Of a DNA stretch of 64,000 nucleotides, positions 33,178-42,877 are shown piece by piece (positions within the stretch are counted from its first letter, which is position 1; the number at the start of each line of letters is the position of its first letter). The notes under the pieces were generated by a model, which did no database searches, was not told the origin of the DNA, and was given only the letters and a program-made list of their open reading frames with translations. The DNA comes from Hydrangea macrophylla (Eukaryota; Streptophyta; Magnoliopsida; Cornales; Hydrangeaceae). Location of the stretch: contig CM066997.1 in NCBI GenBank assembly GCA_033977485.1, positions 75,176,634 to 75,240,633 of the forward strand, in the 5' to 3' direction. Made by a program: the position numbers and the translations under genes.

Positions 33178-36100
33178 CTAATTCTCTTCTAATAACACAA
33201 AGACGTTCTTCGGGAAGGGGTTTGTGAAAATATCAGCCCATTGACGATCGGTGTTGATGAAAACAAGATCAACATCCCCCTTTTGAACATGATCGCGAAT
33301 AAAATGATGACGAATCTCAATGTGTTTAGTCCTTGAGTGTTGGATAGGATTTTTGGACAAACATATGGCACTAGTATTATCACAATTTATAGGAATATGA
33401 TCATAATAAAGTCCGAAATCTTCTAATTGTTGTTTCATATAAAGTGTTTGAGCACAACAACTTCCAGCAGCTATATATTCAGCTTCGGCCGTGGATAGAG
33501 CTACCGAATTTTGTTTCTTGCTAAACCATGAGACAAGTGAGTGTCCTAAGAAATGACACGTGCCACTAGTACTTTTACGATCAATCTTACAACCGGCAAA
33601 ATCCGCATCCGAAAAACTTGTTAATTCAAAAGAAGTATTTTTAGGATACCAAAGACCTAAGTCTATAGTACCTAGAAGATAACGAAAAATACGTTTAACC
33701 GCAATGACATGTGATTCCTTGGGTGAAGCTTGAAATCTAGCACAAAGGCATACGCTAAACATGATATCCGGTCTACTTGCGGTGAGATACAATAGACTAC
33801 CAATCATTCCCCGAAAAAGCTTACAATCTACCGGCTTGCCGGTTTCGTCTTTATCAAGTTTTAAAGTAGAACTCATAGGGGTTTGAAAAACTTTGCTTCC
33901 TTCCAATCCAAATCTTTTTAAAAGATCTTTAATATACTTGGATTGATTTATGAAAATGCCATCTTTATGTTGCTTTATTTGAAGTCCAAGAAAGAAATTT
34001 AGCTCCCCCATTAAACTCATTTCAAATTCATTTTGCATACATGATGCAAATTCTTCACACATCTTTTCATTTGTAGCTCCAAAGATAATATCGTCCACGT
34101 AAATTTGAACAAGCAAGATATCTTCATTTGAGGTTTTAACAAATAGAGTAGTATCAATTTTTCCTCGTTTAAAACCAAGATCAATAAGATATTTACTTAA
34201 TCTGTCATACCAAGCACGTGGAGCTTGTTTTAAACCATATAAAGCTTTTGTGAGTTTGAAAACATGATCCGGAAGATGTGGATTTTCAAAACCGGGGGGT
34301 TGTTTAACATAGACTTCCTCGGAGATAAAGCCATTTAGAAAGGCACTTTTCACATCCATTTGAAAAAGTTTGAAATTTTTATAACAAGCAAAGGCAAGAA
34401 GCATCCTAATGGCTTCGAGTCTAGCTACGGGAGCATAGGTCTCCTCGTAGTCTATACCTTCTTCTTGATTGTAGCCTTGGGCAACTAATCTAGCCTTGTT
34501 TCTCACAACAATGCCGGATTCATCCTTTTTGTTTCGAAAAACCCATTTTGTTCCAATAATAATGTGATCATTAGGTTTAGGAACAAGAGTCCAAACTTCA
34601 TTTCTCTCAAATTGATTTAGCTCTTCTTGCATAGCCAACAACCAATTTTCATCGTTCTCGGCTTCATCAAAATTCTTGGGTTCAATTTGAGATAGAAATG
34701 CTAAGTTATTACAAATATTTTTGAGAGATGATCTAGTAGCAACACCTTGACTAGGATCTCCTAGGATTTGATCAATAGGATGATTAGGCACATTTTTCCA
34801 TTCAAAGGGAAGATCACTTCTAGATTCCACTCTAGGTGGTTCAATGGAGAGAGAGTCTTCTTTCTTAGAGTTTTCAAGAGGTAGAGAGTTTGAATCATTG
34901 TTTTCAACATTATTTGAAATATCTTTGGAAGTGTCAATGTCATCGTCTAATACGTTCTTAAAAGGATTTGCTTCATCAAAAACAACATGCATTGATTCTT
35001 CTACAATCAATGTTCTTTTATTAAAAACTCTATAAGCTTTGCTAATTTGAGAATATCCAAGAAAAATGCCTTCATCCGATTTAGCATCAAATTTTCCCAA
35101 GTTGTCCTTAGTGTTCAAGATGAAACACTTACATCCAAAAACTTTGAAATAGCTTATGTTGGGCTTTCTTCCTTTCCAAAGCTCATATGGGGTCTTATTA
35201 AGCTTGTTTCTAATGACCACACGATTAATAACATAACATGAAGTGCTAGTGGCCTCGGCTCAAAAATATTTTGGTAAAGAGAATTCATTTAACATGGTTC
35301 TTGCCATTTCTTGAAGAGATCTATTTTTTCTCTCGACAACCCCATTTTGTTAAGGAGTTCTCGGTGCCGAAAAATTGTGACCAAAACCATTTTCTTCACA
35401 AAAAGAAGTAATCTCATTATTGTCAAATTCTCGGCTTCTATCACTTCTTATGTTGTTAATCCCGTACCCTTTTTCATTTTGAACACGTTTACAAAAGTTA
35501 ACAAATTGTGTAAAAGCTTCATCCTTATGTGCAAGAAAGAACACCCAAGTGAATCTAGAGAAATCATCAACAATGACAAAGGCATAGATTTTGCCACTCA
35601 TACTAGCAACTCGGTTTGGACCAAATAAATCCATATGAAGTAACTCTAGAGGTCTACAAGTTGATATTTCCTTTTTCTTTTTGAAAGATGTTTTGATTTG
35701 CTTTCCAAGTTGACAAGCATCACAAACTTTATCTTTGACAAATTTTGTTTTTGGCAAACCTTTTACCAATTCATTTTTAGATAAATTTGAAAGTAAGTCA
35801 ATGCTAGCATGACCCAATCTTCTATGCCAAAGCCAACTTGTTTCATTCAAAGCGGCAAAACACTTAACATCTTGAGAAGAAATATCATCAAAATCAATTG
35901 TATACACATTGTCTTCTCTATAAGCAATAAACAATGTTTTATCACAACTAGCATATTTAATCATGCAATAATTTGATTCAAATACAACTTGAAAACATTT
36001 ATCACACAATTGACTAATGCTAAGCAAGTTGTGTTTTAGACCTTCAACCAAAAGTACATTTTCAATAGTTAATGAGGAATTCTTACCAATATTACCTATA

Positions 36101-36216
36101 CCGATGATTCTTCCTTTAGAGTTGTCTCCAAACGTGACATTCCCTCCATCCTTTGGAGAGAGAGATGAGAACTTGGATTTGTCTCCGGTCATATGTCTCG
36201 AGCAACCACTGTCCAA
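33178..36216 (-). pseudogene. SIRE copy 2 pol (protease, integrase, RT, RNase H)
   Basis: The copia domain order is complete. Protease: MDSGCSRHMTGD at 36216. Integrase: zinc motif HRRLGHA and CDACQLGK, then the DDE core. Reverse transcriptase: [11 protein letters not shown] near 34100. RNase [22 protein letters not shown] and [13 protein letters not shown]. The frame carries two nonsense codons in integrase: TAA at 35350-35352 (a Gln codon in copy 1) and TGA at 35260-35262 (a Trp codon in copy 1). Downstream, 35220-33178 is fully open. The gag-pol boundary near 36220-36265 also has stops and a frame change. The element is non-functional for replication, but only a few changes away from copy 1. 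Confidence 0.92.
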
Positions 36217-36265
36217 GAACCATCTATCCTTGCTAGAAGATTTGAGACAAACCTACAAGACAAGC

Positions 36266-38011
36266 TTAAGTGATCCTCTTTGGTACCCAATATTCGTTGG
36301 GTCCAACTTTGTTAGCAAAGGGAGGTGTTGTTCCCTTTTTAATCCACACCATTTTGAGATTTCTTTTGTTTGGACATTTGTAGTTTACATGTCCTTTTCT
36401 CAAGCAATAGTGGCATGTAATATTAGGATTGGACATACTTGAGGATACTTCTTTTATAAAGAAATTTTGATGAGAATTTTTTACTTGATTTGTGTTAGAG
36501 CTAGTGGAACCACCTTTTGAAAAGAAGTTATTGAATTTCTTTTCTTTAAAGGTAGGATTGAATCCTAAATCGGCTTTTTCAAAAACACACCTTTGTTTTC
36601 CCAAAATCATATTTAGGTTTTGTTCCCCAAGAGTGAATTTTGTTATTGTTTTGGTTAAGTCTTCCACTTGCTTCTTCAAATCTTCATTTTCTTTCTTTAA
36701 GATACTTGAAGAAAAATCGTTTAATGAAAGCTCTTCCTTTTCTTTTCTCAATAAATCATTTTGAGATTTTAGGTCAATTAGAGCTTCATTTTCCTTTCTC
36801 AAAAGATCATTTTGAATTTTCAAATCACTTAGTTCATTTGAAAGTAATGAAAAATTCTTTTTAAGAGAAACATACTTTGCTCCCAAGTTTTCCAATTCTA
36901 GATGTAATTCCTCAAAAGCATTTTGGAGTTCATCATATTTTTGAGAGTCAAAACAAGTATCGGGAGTAGGATCATTTACCTCATTCAAGTGAGCCATAAG
37001 ACAAATATTTGCCACTTCTTCATCACTTGAGTCATCTTTTGATGAATCACTATCGGAATCATCCCAAGTAGCCTTCATTGCCCTTTTCTTGGTTTTCTTG
37101 TAGTTATTCTTCAATAAAGGACAATCGGCCTTGACATGGCCCGGCTTCTTGCATTTGAAGCATATAATTGGCTCCTTTTTAGCCTCTATCGCCTTAGGAG
37201 TTCTCCTAGTAAAGTTCTTATCCTTCTTCAAGAATCTTTTGAACTTCCTAGTGATCATAGCCATCTCATCATCTTCATTGCTATCACTATCCTCTTCATT
37301 GTCATGAGATGTTTTGAGAGCAATGTTCTTTTTCTTGTCTTCCTTATCAAATACCGCCAATTCCATTTCGTGAGTGACGAGAGAGCCCAAGAGTTGCTCC
37401 AATGAAAGTGTTGAGAGTTCCTTGGCTTCTCGGATTGCCGTCACTTTAGGTTGCCAATGCTTTGAAAGAGACCTAAGCAATTTCTCAATCATCTCCTCAT
37501 TAGTATATGTTTTACCAAGACTTTTTAAACTATTGATAATAATTGTGAAACGAGTGAACATTTCACTAATAGTTTCATTAGAAGACATTTTAAACATCTC
37601 ATATGATTGAACAAGTAGATTTATTTTTGATTTCTTAACTTGATTAGTACCTTCATGAGCAACCTCAAGTTTATCCCAAATTTTCTTTGCGGATTCGGAA
37701 GAAGAAATTCTATTATAATCATTTGGGTCTAATCCACAATATAAAATATTCATAGCATTTGCATTCATTTTGATAAGCCTTTTATCAATGTCATTGTATA
37801 CCTCAATAGTCTTCTCAATTTCAATACCGTCTACAATCTTGATGGGAATGTGAGGTCCATTCACAACAAGTTGCCAAAGATCAAAATCTTGAGCAATCAT
37901 GTAGATTCTCATACGATTTTTCCAATAGGCATAATTTGAACCATTAAAACAAGGAGGTCTATATGAGGATTGTCCCTCACTATAGATGATAGTAGTAGAG
38001 GTGGTTTCCAT
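36266..38011 (-). CDS. SIRE copy 2 gag, intact
   Basis: A 581-codon frame runs from METTST at 38011. The capsid region (RPPCFNGSNYAYWKNRM, then EIWDKLEVAHEG-type text) is followed by a CCHC zinc knuckle CFKCKKPGHVKADC, a long Lys/Glu/Asn/Leu heptad-like coiled coil, and a second zinc knuckle CHYCLRKGHVNYKC near the end. Two zinc knuckles around a coiled coil fit the SIRE/Maximus lineage. It starts about 40 bp after the primer site and would form virus-like particles. It is the only complete gag in the window. Confidence 0.9.
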   Translation of the reverse strand: METTSTTIIYSEGQSSYRPPCFNGSNYAYWKNRMRIYMIAQDFDLWQLVVNGPHIPIKIVDGIEIEKTIEVYNDIDKRLIKMNANAMNILYCGLDPNDYNRISSSESAKKIWDKLEVAHEGTNQVKKSKINLLVQSYEMFKMSSNETISEMFTRFTIIINSLKSLGKTYTNEEMIEKLLRSLSKHWQPKVTAIREAKELSTLSLEQLLGSLVTHEMELAVFDKEDKKKNIALKTSHDNEEDSDSNEDDEMAMITRKFKRFLKKDKNFTRRTPKAIEAKKEPIICFKCKKPGHVKADCPLLKNNYKKTKKRAMKATWDDSDSDSSKDDSSDEEVANICLMAHLNEVNDPTPDTCFDSQKYDELQNAFEELHLELENLGAKYVSLKKNFSLLSNELSDLKIQNDLLRKENEALIDLKSQNDLLRKEKEELSLNDFSSSILKKENEDLKKQVEDLTKTITKFTLGEQNLNMILGKQRCVFEKADLGFNPTFKEKKFNNFFSKGGSTSSNTNQVKNSHQNFFIKEVSSSMSNPNITCHYCLRKGHVNYKCPNKRNLKMVWIKKGTTPPFANKVGPNEYWVPKRIT

Positions 38012-38050
38012 TTGATCTTTAACTCAAAAATGTTAGAAATTTGAGCCGAG

Positions 38051-38062
38051 GCTCTGATACCA
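38051..38062 (-). other. SIRE primer binding site, initiator tRNA-Met type
   Basis: On the minus strand TGGTATCAGAGC follows the 5' LTR after two bases. It is complementary to the 3' end of initiator tRNA-Met, the usual primer for copia elements. Confidence 0.9.
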
Positions 38063-38064
38063 AT

Positions 38065-39255
38065 TGTTGGCCCAAGAAGGAAACCTTGGAGGGGGGAGGG
38101 GGGGGGGGGGGGGTGAATAAGGTTTTAAAAAAATACTTAATTTATTAGATGTTCAAATTGATTGCCCAATAAGAAATCACAAAAGCAAAGTAAAGAGCAA
38201 GGGAAGAGATACAAAGCAAACCGATTTTTAGGTGGTTCGGGAAACCACATGCCGCGCCCTTCTTCCACCCCTCAAGAACACCTCTTGAGGATTTCACTAT
38301 CACAATCTCCTTCGGGTGAAGATTAAACCCTTACAATCTCTTCAAGGAAGAAAATCCTCTTCACTTGAACTAGGGTTACACCAACCCTTAATACACACTA
38401 CTTTTATAAATAGGAATTGATACAAGAATTGAAAACTCTCTCAATAGAGTGGATGAATACAAGATTTTAGCTCCACAACAAATTGCTCTTAAGATATACA
38501 AATGAAGACTAGAGCAATAGGATTTATGACCTCACCAAACTAGGGCTCAAGAAATAAATGTGATGAAGTTTTTGGTTGGATTTTTCAAAAAGTGTCTTAG
38601 ATGAAGTTCAAATGAATGTATTTATAACTTCCTTTTGATTTCCAACCGTTGGGGATAGTTGGAAGCAATTAATGCTTCATTAAATGCAGTTAACTAGCCG
38701 TTACTGTGTTTATCGCAGTCATTCAGTCGACTGACTTCACAGGGCAGTCGACTGCTTTTTGAAAGGGTATAGTAAAATAGAAGGCTCAGTCGACTGTGTC
38801 GCGAGGGCAGTCGACTGGATTGTACACATTTAAAATCTCTGTGTACCCAGGTCGACTATTCAGTCGACTGACAGTCGACTGAAACGACTTCACAGTCGAC
38901 TGCTCTTTGCAGATTTTCAAAGGTAGATTGGGTTAACTATTTGAAACCTTCTTTCAATCAAATTTTGAGCCCTTAAGTAAGACGTTCTCATAAATAAATT
39001 GCTTACATAGAGTCCTAAAACAATGATTAAAACAAGAATCTTCAACTTGTAAAGCTCCGTTTGGCTTGAAACTAATTGAGCACAAAACATCAAGACTTTA
39101 TGTAAAGAGAGGATATACGACAAGTGAACATATATTGAGGTCTGATGTTTCCTGCGACTTAATCAACTTAAGATCATTAGAAAATACAACTAAGTAGTTT
39201 GTTAATCATCAAAATTATTCATTTAATCTAGTGGATCATCACTTTGGGGCTAACA
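38065..39255 (-). repeat. 5' LTR of SIRE copy 2
   Basis: On the minus strand this 1191-bp LTR starts TGTTAGCCCC and ends GGGCCAACA next to the primer site. A G-rich tract (38091-38113, including a run of 16 G) lies 26 bp from its inner end. The TATA-like box is at 38618-38626. It is nearly identical to the middle LTR, indicating recent origin. Confidence 0.92.
38724..38902 (-). repeat. CAGTCGACTG palindrome array in SIRE 5' LTR
   Basis: Seven exact copies of the 10-bp palindrome are at 38724, 38745, 38787, 38808, 38861, 38872 and 38893, plus one degenerate copy. The array ends 98 bp upstream of the minus-strand TATA-like box. Confidence 0.93.
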
Positions 39256-40492
39256 GTAAAGTTTACAAAAAAAATAAAAAATCAGGAGACACAAATGCAT
39301 ACAGTATAAATTACAAAAGGTACAAAAAATAAAACACTTGCCCCCACACTACTCACTACCCTGACCCTCAAAGAGGAATATTAATATGTCTTTTCCCTTT
39401 ATCTATTTCTTAATTGATCTAATTTGTCGAATTCTATATTTTAATATTTTGAAGAGTAAGAGAAACACTAAACAAATGATTTTTTTTTTTTACATTTTTT
39501 TTTTCTTTTTCTTTTCTTTTTCATTCTCTAAACTAAGAAAGAACTTCACTAAATTATTCTTGCAAAGGAAATTTCTATTTTCAAGTTCATAGATTTACGA
39601 CATAGCTGCTAACTTCTCTACCCCTATATCGATTTTTCTTGTCCGACTTTTATATAAAATTATTAACATTTTTTGATCAATATTCCAGAAGAAGGTAATT
39701 TTCATTCCAACAGCAACACTAATTAACATTTCACTAAAGCATTAATAATAGAGCAATGCTAGGTATTGATGCGAATTTTTAAAATTATTCATCAGTTATT
39801 AAATAAATAAAATTCAAATTAATTTCAAAATTGTCATAACATATCAGCAGGTGAATAGTTTAAATGTATAAAATCGGTGTTTAACATTTTCCTTGATATG
39901 ACAAATGATATTTGTGCATTAATAATGATATCAAATAGCTCATTTAGAGTTAGATATATTGTATTAATTGTAAGATACTGAGTAACTTGTAGTGTACTAG
40001 AGAATATCTTCTAATCTTAGTAATAACTTTCTCTCAAGTAAAATCGACTCATCTCATCTTTTATACTTAACAATGTTTGGATTTAAGTCTTTTTCAATGT
40101 GTTTTGACTGCCGCCTATCGTGATATTTCTGATCAACACTGCTTTATCCAAGTAGAAATCACAATATGTGGACCAAGTAAGTTAAAATGACAATTAGACA
40201 GTAAAATTCTAACCCCTGCCAAACTCCGGATTTAATTCGTTCAGTTATCAGAGTTCCGTCTTCCAAATCCACTTACAATAACTCTTCGAATTTCAACCCT
40301 TGACCTTGTTAAAAATGCCAATTTCAATGTGGTTCCGCCTATGAGTGCAGAGAAGCAAGGCTAGGAATGTCTTTCCTAATTCACCCTACTCTTTAGTTCA
40401 GTAGGTTGTTTTTTTTTTTAATTAGTTTTTCATGTTTCAAAATTGAAAGATGTCGGCGAAATGGTCAATTCGGTTCTATTTTTAGCTATGAG
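39256..40492. other. Intergenic, distal upstream of HD-ZIP IV gene
   Basis: AT-rich DNA with long T runs near 39480-39530. No gene or complete repeat is recognised. TAAATGTA at 39861-39868 matches the L1-box consensus TAAATGYA bound by HD-ZIP IV proteins, but it is 3 kb from the start codon and could be chance. Confidence 0.5.
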
Positions 40493-40960
40493 TAGAGGTG
40501 TCAAACGGGCCGGGTTGGCCCGAGCCAGGCCTGGCCCAACACAGCCCTCTTTTTTCGGGCTAAAAGCTCGGCCCGGCCCACCACTAAGCCTAGCCTGCTA
40601 TGTCCGGTTCACATACCCCGGGCCGGGCTGGACACCCATGGAGTCCACGGCCTGACCTGACCCGAAATGAAGAAAAAGCTCGACCAGGCTCGAAGCCCAC
40701 CATGACTAGGTCAAAAAAGTTGAAGAAATTGATGACAGTCCGCTAGTCCGTCCGGCTCGACCCAAGCCCAATGTCCTGCCGACCCAATGTCTCGCCCACT
40801 AGGCCAGGGCCACCGGTCAGGGGTGAACACCCCTCATCCTTTCGCAAACTCGGCCCGATCCGATTTTGGTGAAGCTCGGCCCAGCCCATTTGGTGAGTTA
40901 TTTTTAGAAAATCGATCAAATTGGTCAATTTGATCCACAAATTTTTTTTGTTCACCTCTA
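40493..40960. mobile_element. hAT-like non-autonomous element relic
   Basis: The ends are TAGAGGTG and CACCTCTA with a GC-rich interior full of CGGGCCGGGC-type text, a pattern I associate with plant hAT-type MITEs. No matching 8-bp target duplication is visible, so the ends are tentative. Confidence 0.5.
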
Positions 40961-41212
40961 TTCTTCTTGGCCATTGAGAAAGCCTAACTTGTTTGTAACA
41001 AAAAAAAAAAAGGCCTAACTTGCGAGTAGAAATGCTCTTATGTACTGGCACCTACTTAGGACTCAATTGTAGATGTCCAATGGAGAATTGGACAATTATT
41101 TTTTTTTTAATTGAATTACTCTGTAATACGTAATACACATCGACAGAGTGACATTTTGTAAATTATAAAGTTTAATACATGTATCTATAAGTATAGATAT
41201 AGACGAAAATTC

Positions 41213-41366
41213 TATAAAGAGGGCATCCTCTCTTCAGTAAAGAAAGTGTATGTGTTTTGACGGTCAGATCGTATTTAAAAATTATAAAGGGATAAAATTG
41301 CTCTTAATAAAAAACACTAACAGTCAAAGGCCTTCTCTTTATTAAAGAGAGAATGCCCTCTTCGTA
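41213..41366. mobile_element. 154-bp foldback MITE-like element
   Basis: The left arm AAGAGGGCATCCTCTCTT pairs with the right arm, whose complement reads AAGAGGGCATTCTCTCTT; both continue into TAAAGA. No target duplication is recognised. Confidence 0.7.
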
Positions 41367-42485
41367 ACCTGACTATAGATATATATATATCTACTCAAAC
41401 ATGGATTTGTGAGTCAATTCTGGGAATTCAAGAACTCAATCGAAACCCTTGCTACTTTTATTCTGAGTAGACATATTTTGTCTACGGGACCAGCAAATCG
41501 CACAAATTGGTAGGGACGCCATTGAAATCAGTGAAACTTTGCTAAATCGGCACCTTGATGCTTTGCCACTAGTGAGTCGCAGTTCTTGTTTATTTATTGA
41601 GATTTATTCAAATTCCCTGTTTTTCTATAGAGAGAGAGAGAGTTGCAGTTTGAACTTTTGAATGAGAGAAAAAGAGGGCTTAAGCATTGACCAGTCGCTT
41701 TTAAGCCATTTTAAAACACTATATGTAATTATTTTTAATACATATATATATATATTTAATGTTGTATAATCCTGGTGTAATTACAGATCCCAACGTATTT
41801 ATACGGAGAGAGAGAGAGAGAAGAAATACAGAAAAATCCATGGATCTATTAAACGGTGTCTGTGTCACTCTGTTTTCATGTAGGAGTAATTATTTTTGAG
41901 AATGGGTAAATTTAAAAAGATTACAGTTTCCGCTGTGTACTGGCCTATAAAGACAATTGAGGAGAGAGAAAGTGTCTGAGAGAGAGAGAGAGAGAGTCAA
42001 CCGACCTTTTCTGTAGTTTTGGTTGTATGTATATGTAAGGCTTCCAATAGTCCACATATTGAGTATTATCTTCACCTTTTTCCATCCATCTCTGTGCAAA
42101 CTTTCTGAGCTCTCTTATATATTTTTTGGTTTTTGCTTTTGCTTTTGCTTTTGTAGGTCTTTGTTTCATCAGCTCATGAAAACAAAGCTTTTATTTTAGT
42201 CAAGCATGCAGAGAAATATATAATAGACCATCCCCCCCTCAGAGCTAGGGTTTTCAGAACCCATTTTTGAGGAGAATCACCCACCCTCTACAGATTTAGA
42301 GAGAGAGTTTTTAGAGAGAGAGAGAGAGACAGAGAACGAAGTGCTAAGCAGCAATTAAGGGCTTGCCTTCTTTCTCTTTCTTTCTCTCCGTAAACCTCCA
42401 GAGAGGAAGCTGGAGACATTTGGATTCGTCCTTGTGTCTCCTCTACCTCTCTATTTTTCTCTCCATTTTCTTTCTTTCTTTCTTT

Positions 42486-42524
<39 letters not shown>

Positions 42525-42729
42525 TTTTTGTGTAACTATTTGTTGAAGCATTGTATTTTTTAAGGTTTATTTGGATAACCCAGTTTATAGGTTTTATGTA
42601 TATCTCAGTTTTGGAGTTTCTGGGAAGTTTCATTCTTTTGAATTTCAGTCAGGATTTGATTGAAAATGAAGTTAAATCTCTGGTTGCAATTGTCATATAT
42701 ATACTGAGTTAAGAAGTGTTTGTAGATAA

Positions 42730-42770
<41 letters not shown>

Positions 42771-42877
42771 ATAGAAAGAGAAACAAGGGAGAGGTTAAAG
42801 GAAGGGGGGGAAGTGGTTGACCAAGAGGGAGGGAGGGAGGGAGAGAGAGAGAGAGAGATAAAAAAAGGGTGTTTTTC
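41367..42877 (+). promoter_or_regulatory. Upstream and 5' untranslated region of HD-ZIP IV gene
   Basis: No other gene is seen. It is rich in CT/GA microsatellites (about 42303-42330, 42487-42515, 42732-42768 and 42841-42859). The last ones lie directly before the start codon and so probably are in the 5' leader. HD-ZIP IV genes often have an intron in the leader; I could not place one. TATA-like ATATATATAT near 41745 is a possible core promoter. Confidence 0.5.

Noticed and set aside
38724..38902. Possible CRISPR-like repeat-spacer pattern of CAGTCGACTG
   Set aside because: The repeat is only 10 bp, spacings vary and the context is a retrotransposon LTR.
39386..39592. Plus-strand Phe-rich frame
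   Set aside because: Low-complexity translation of T runs.
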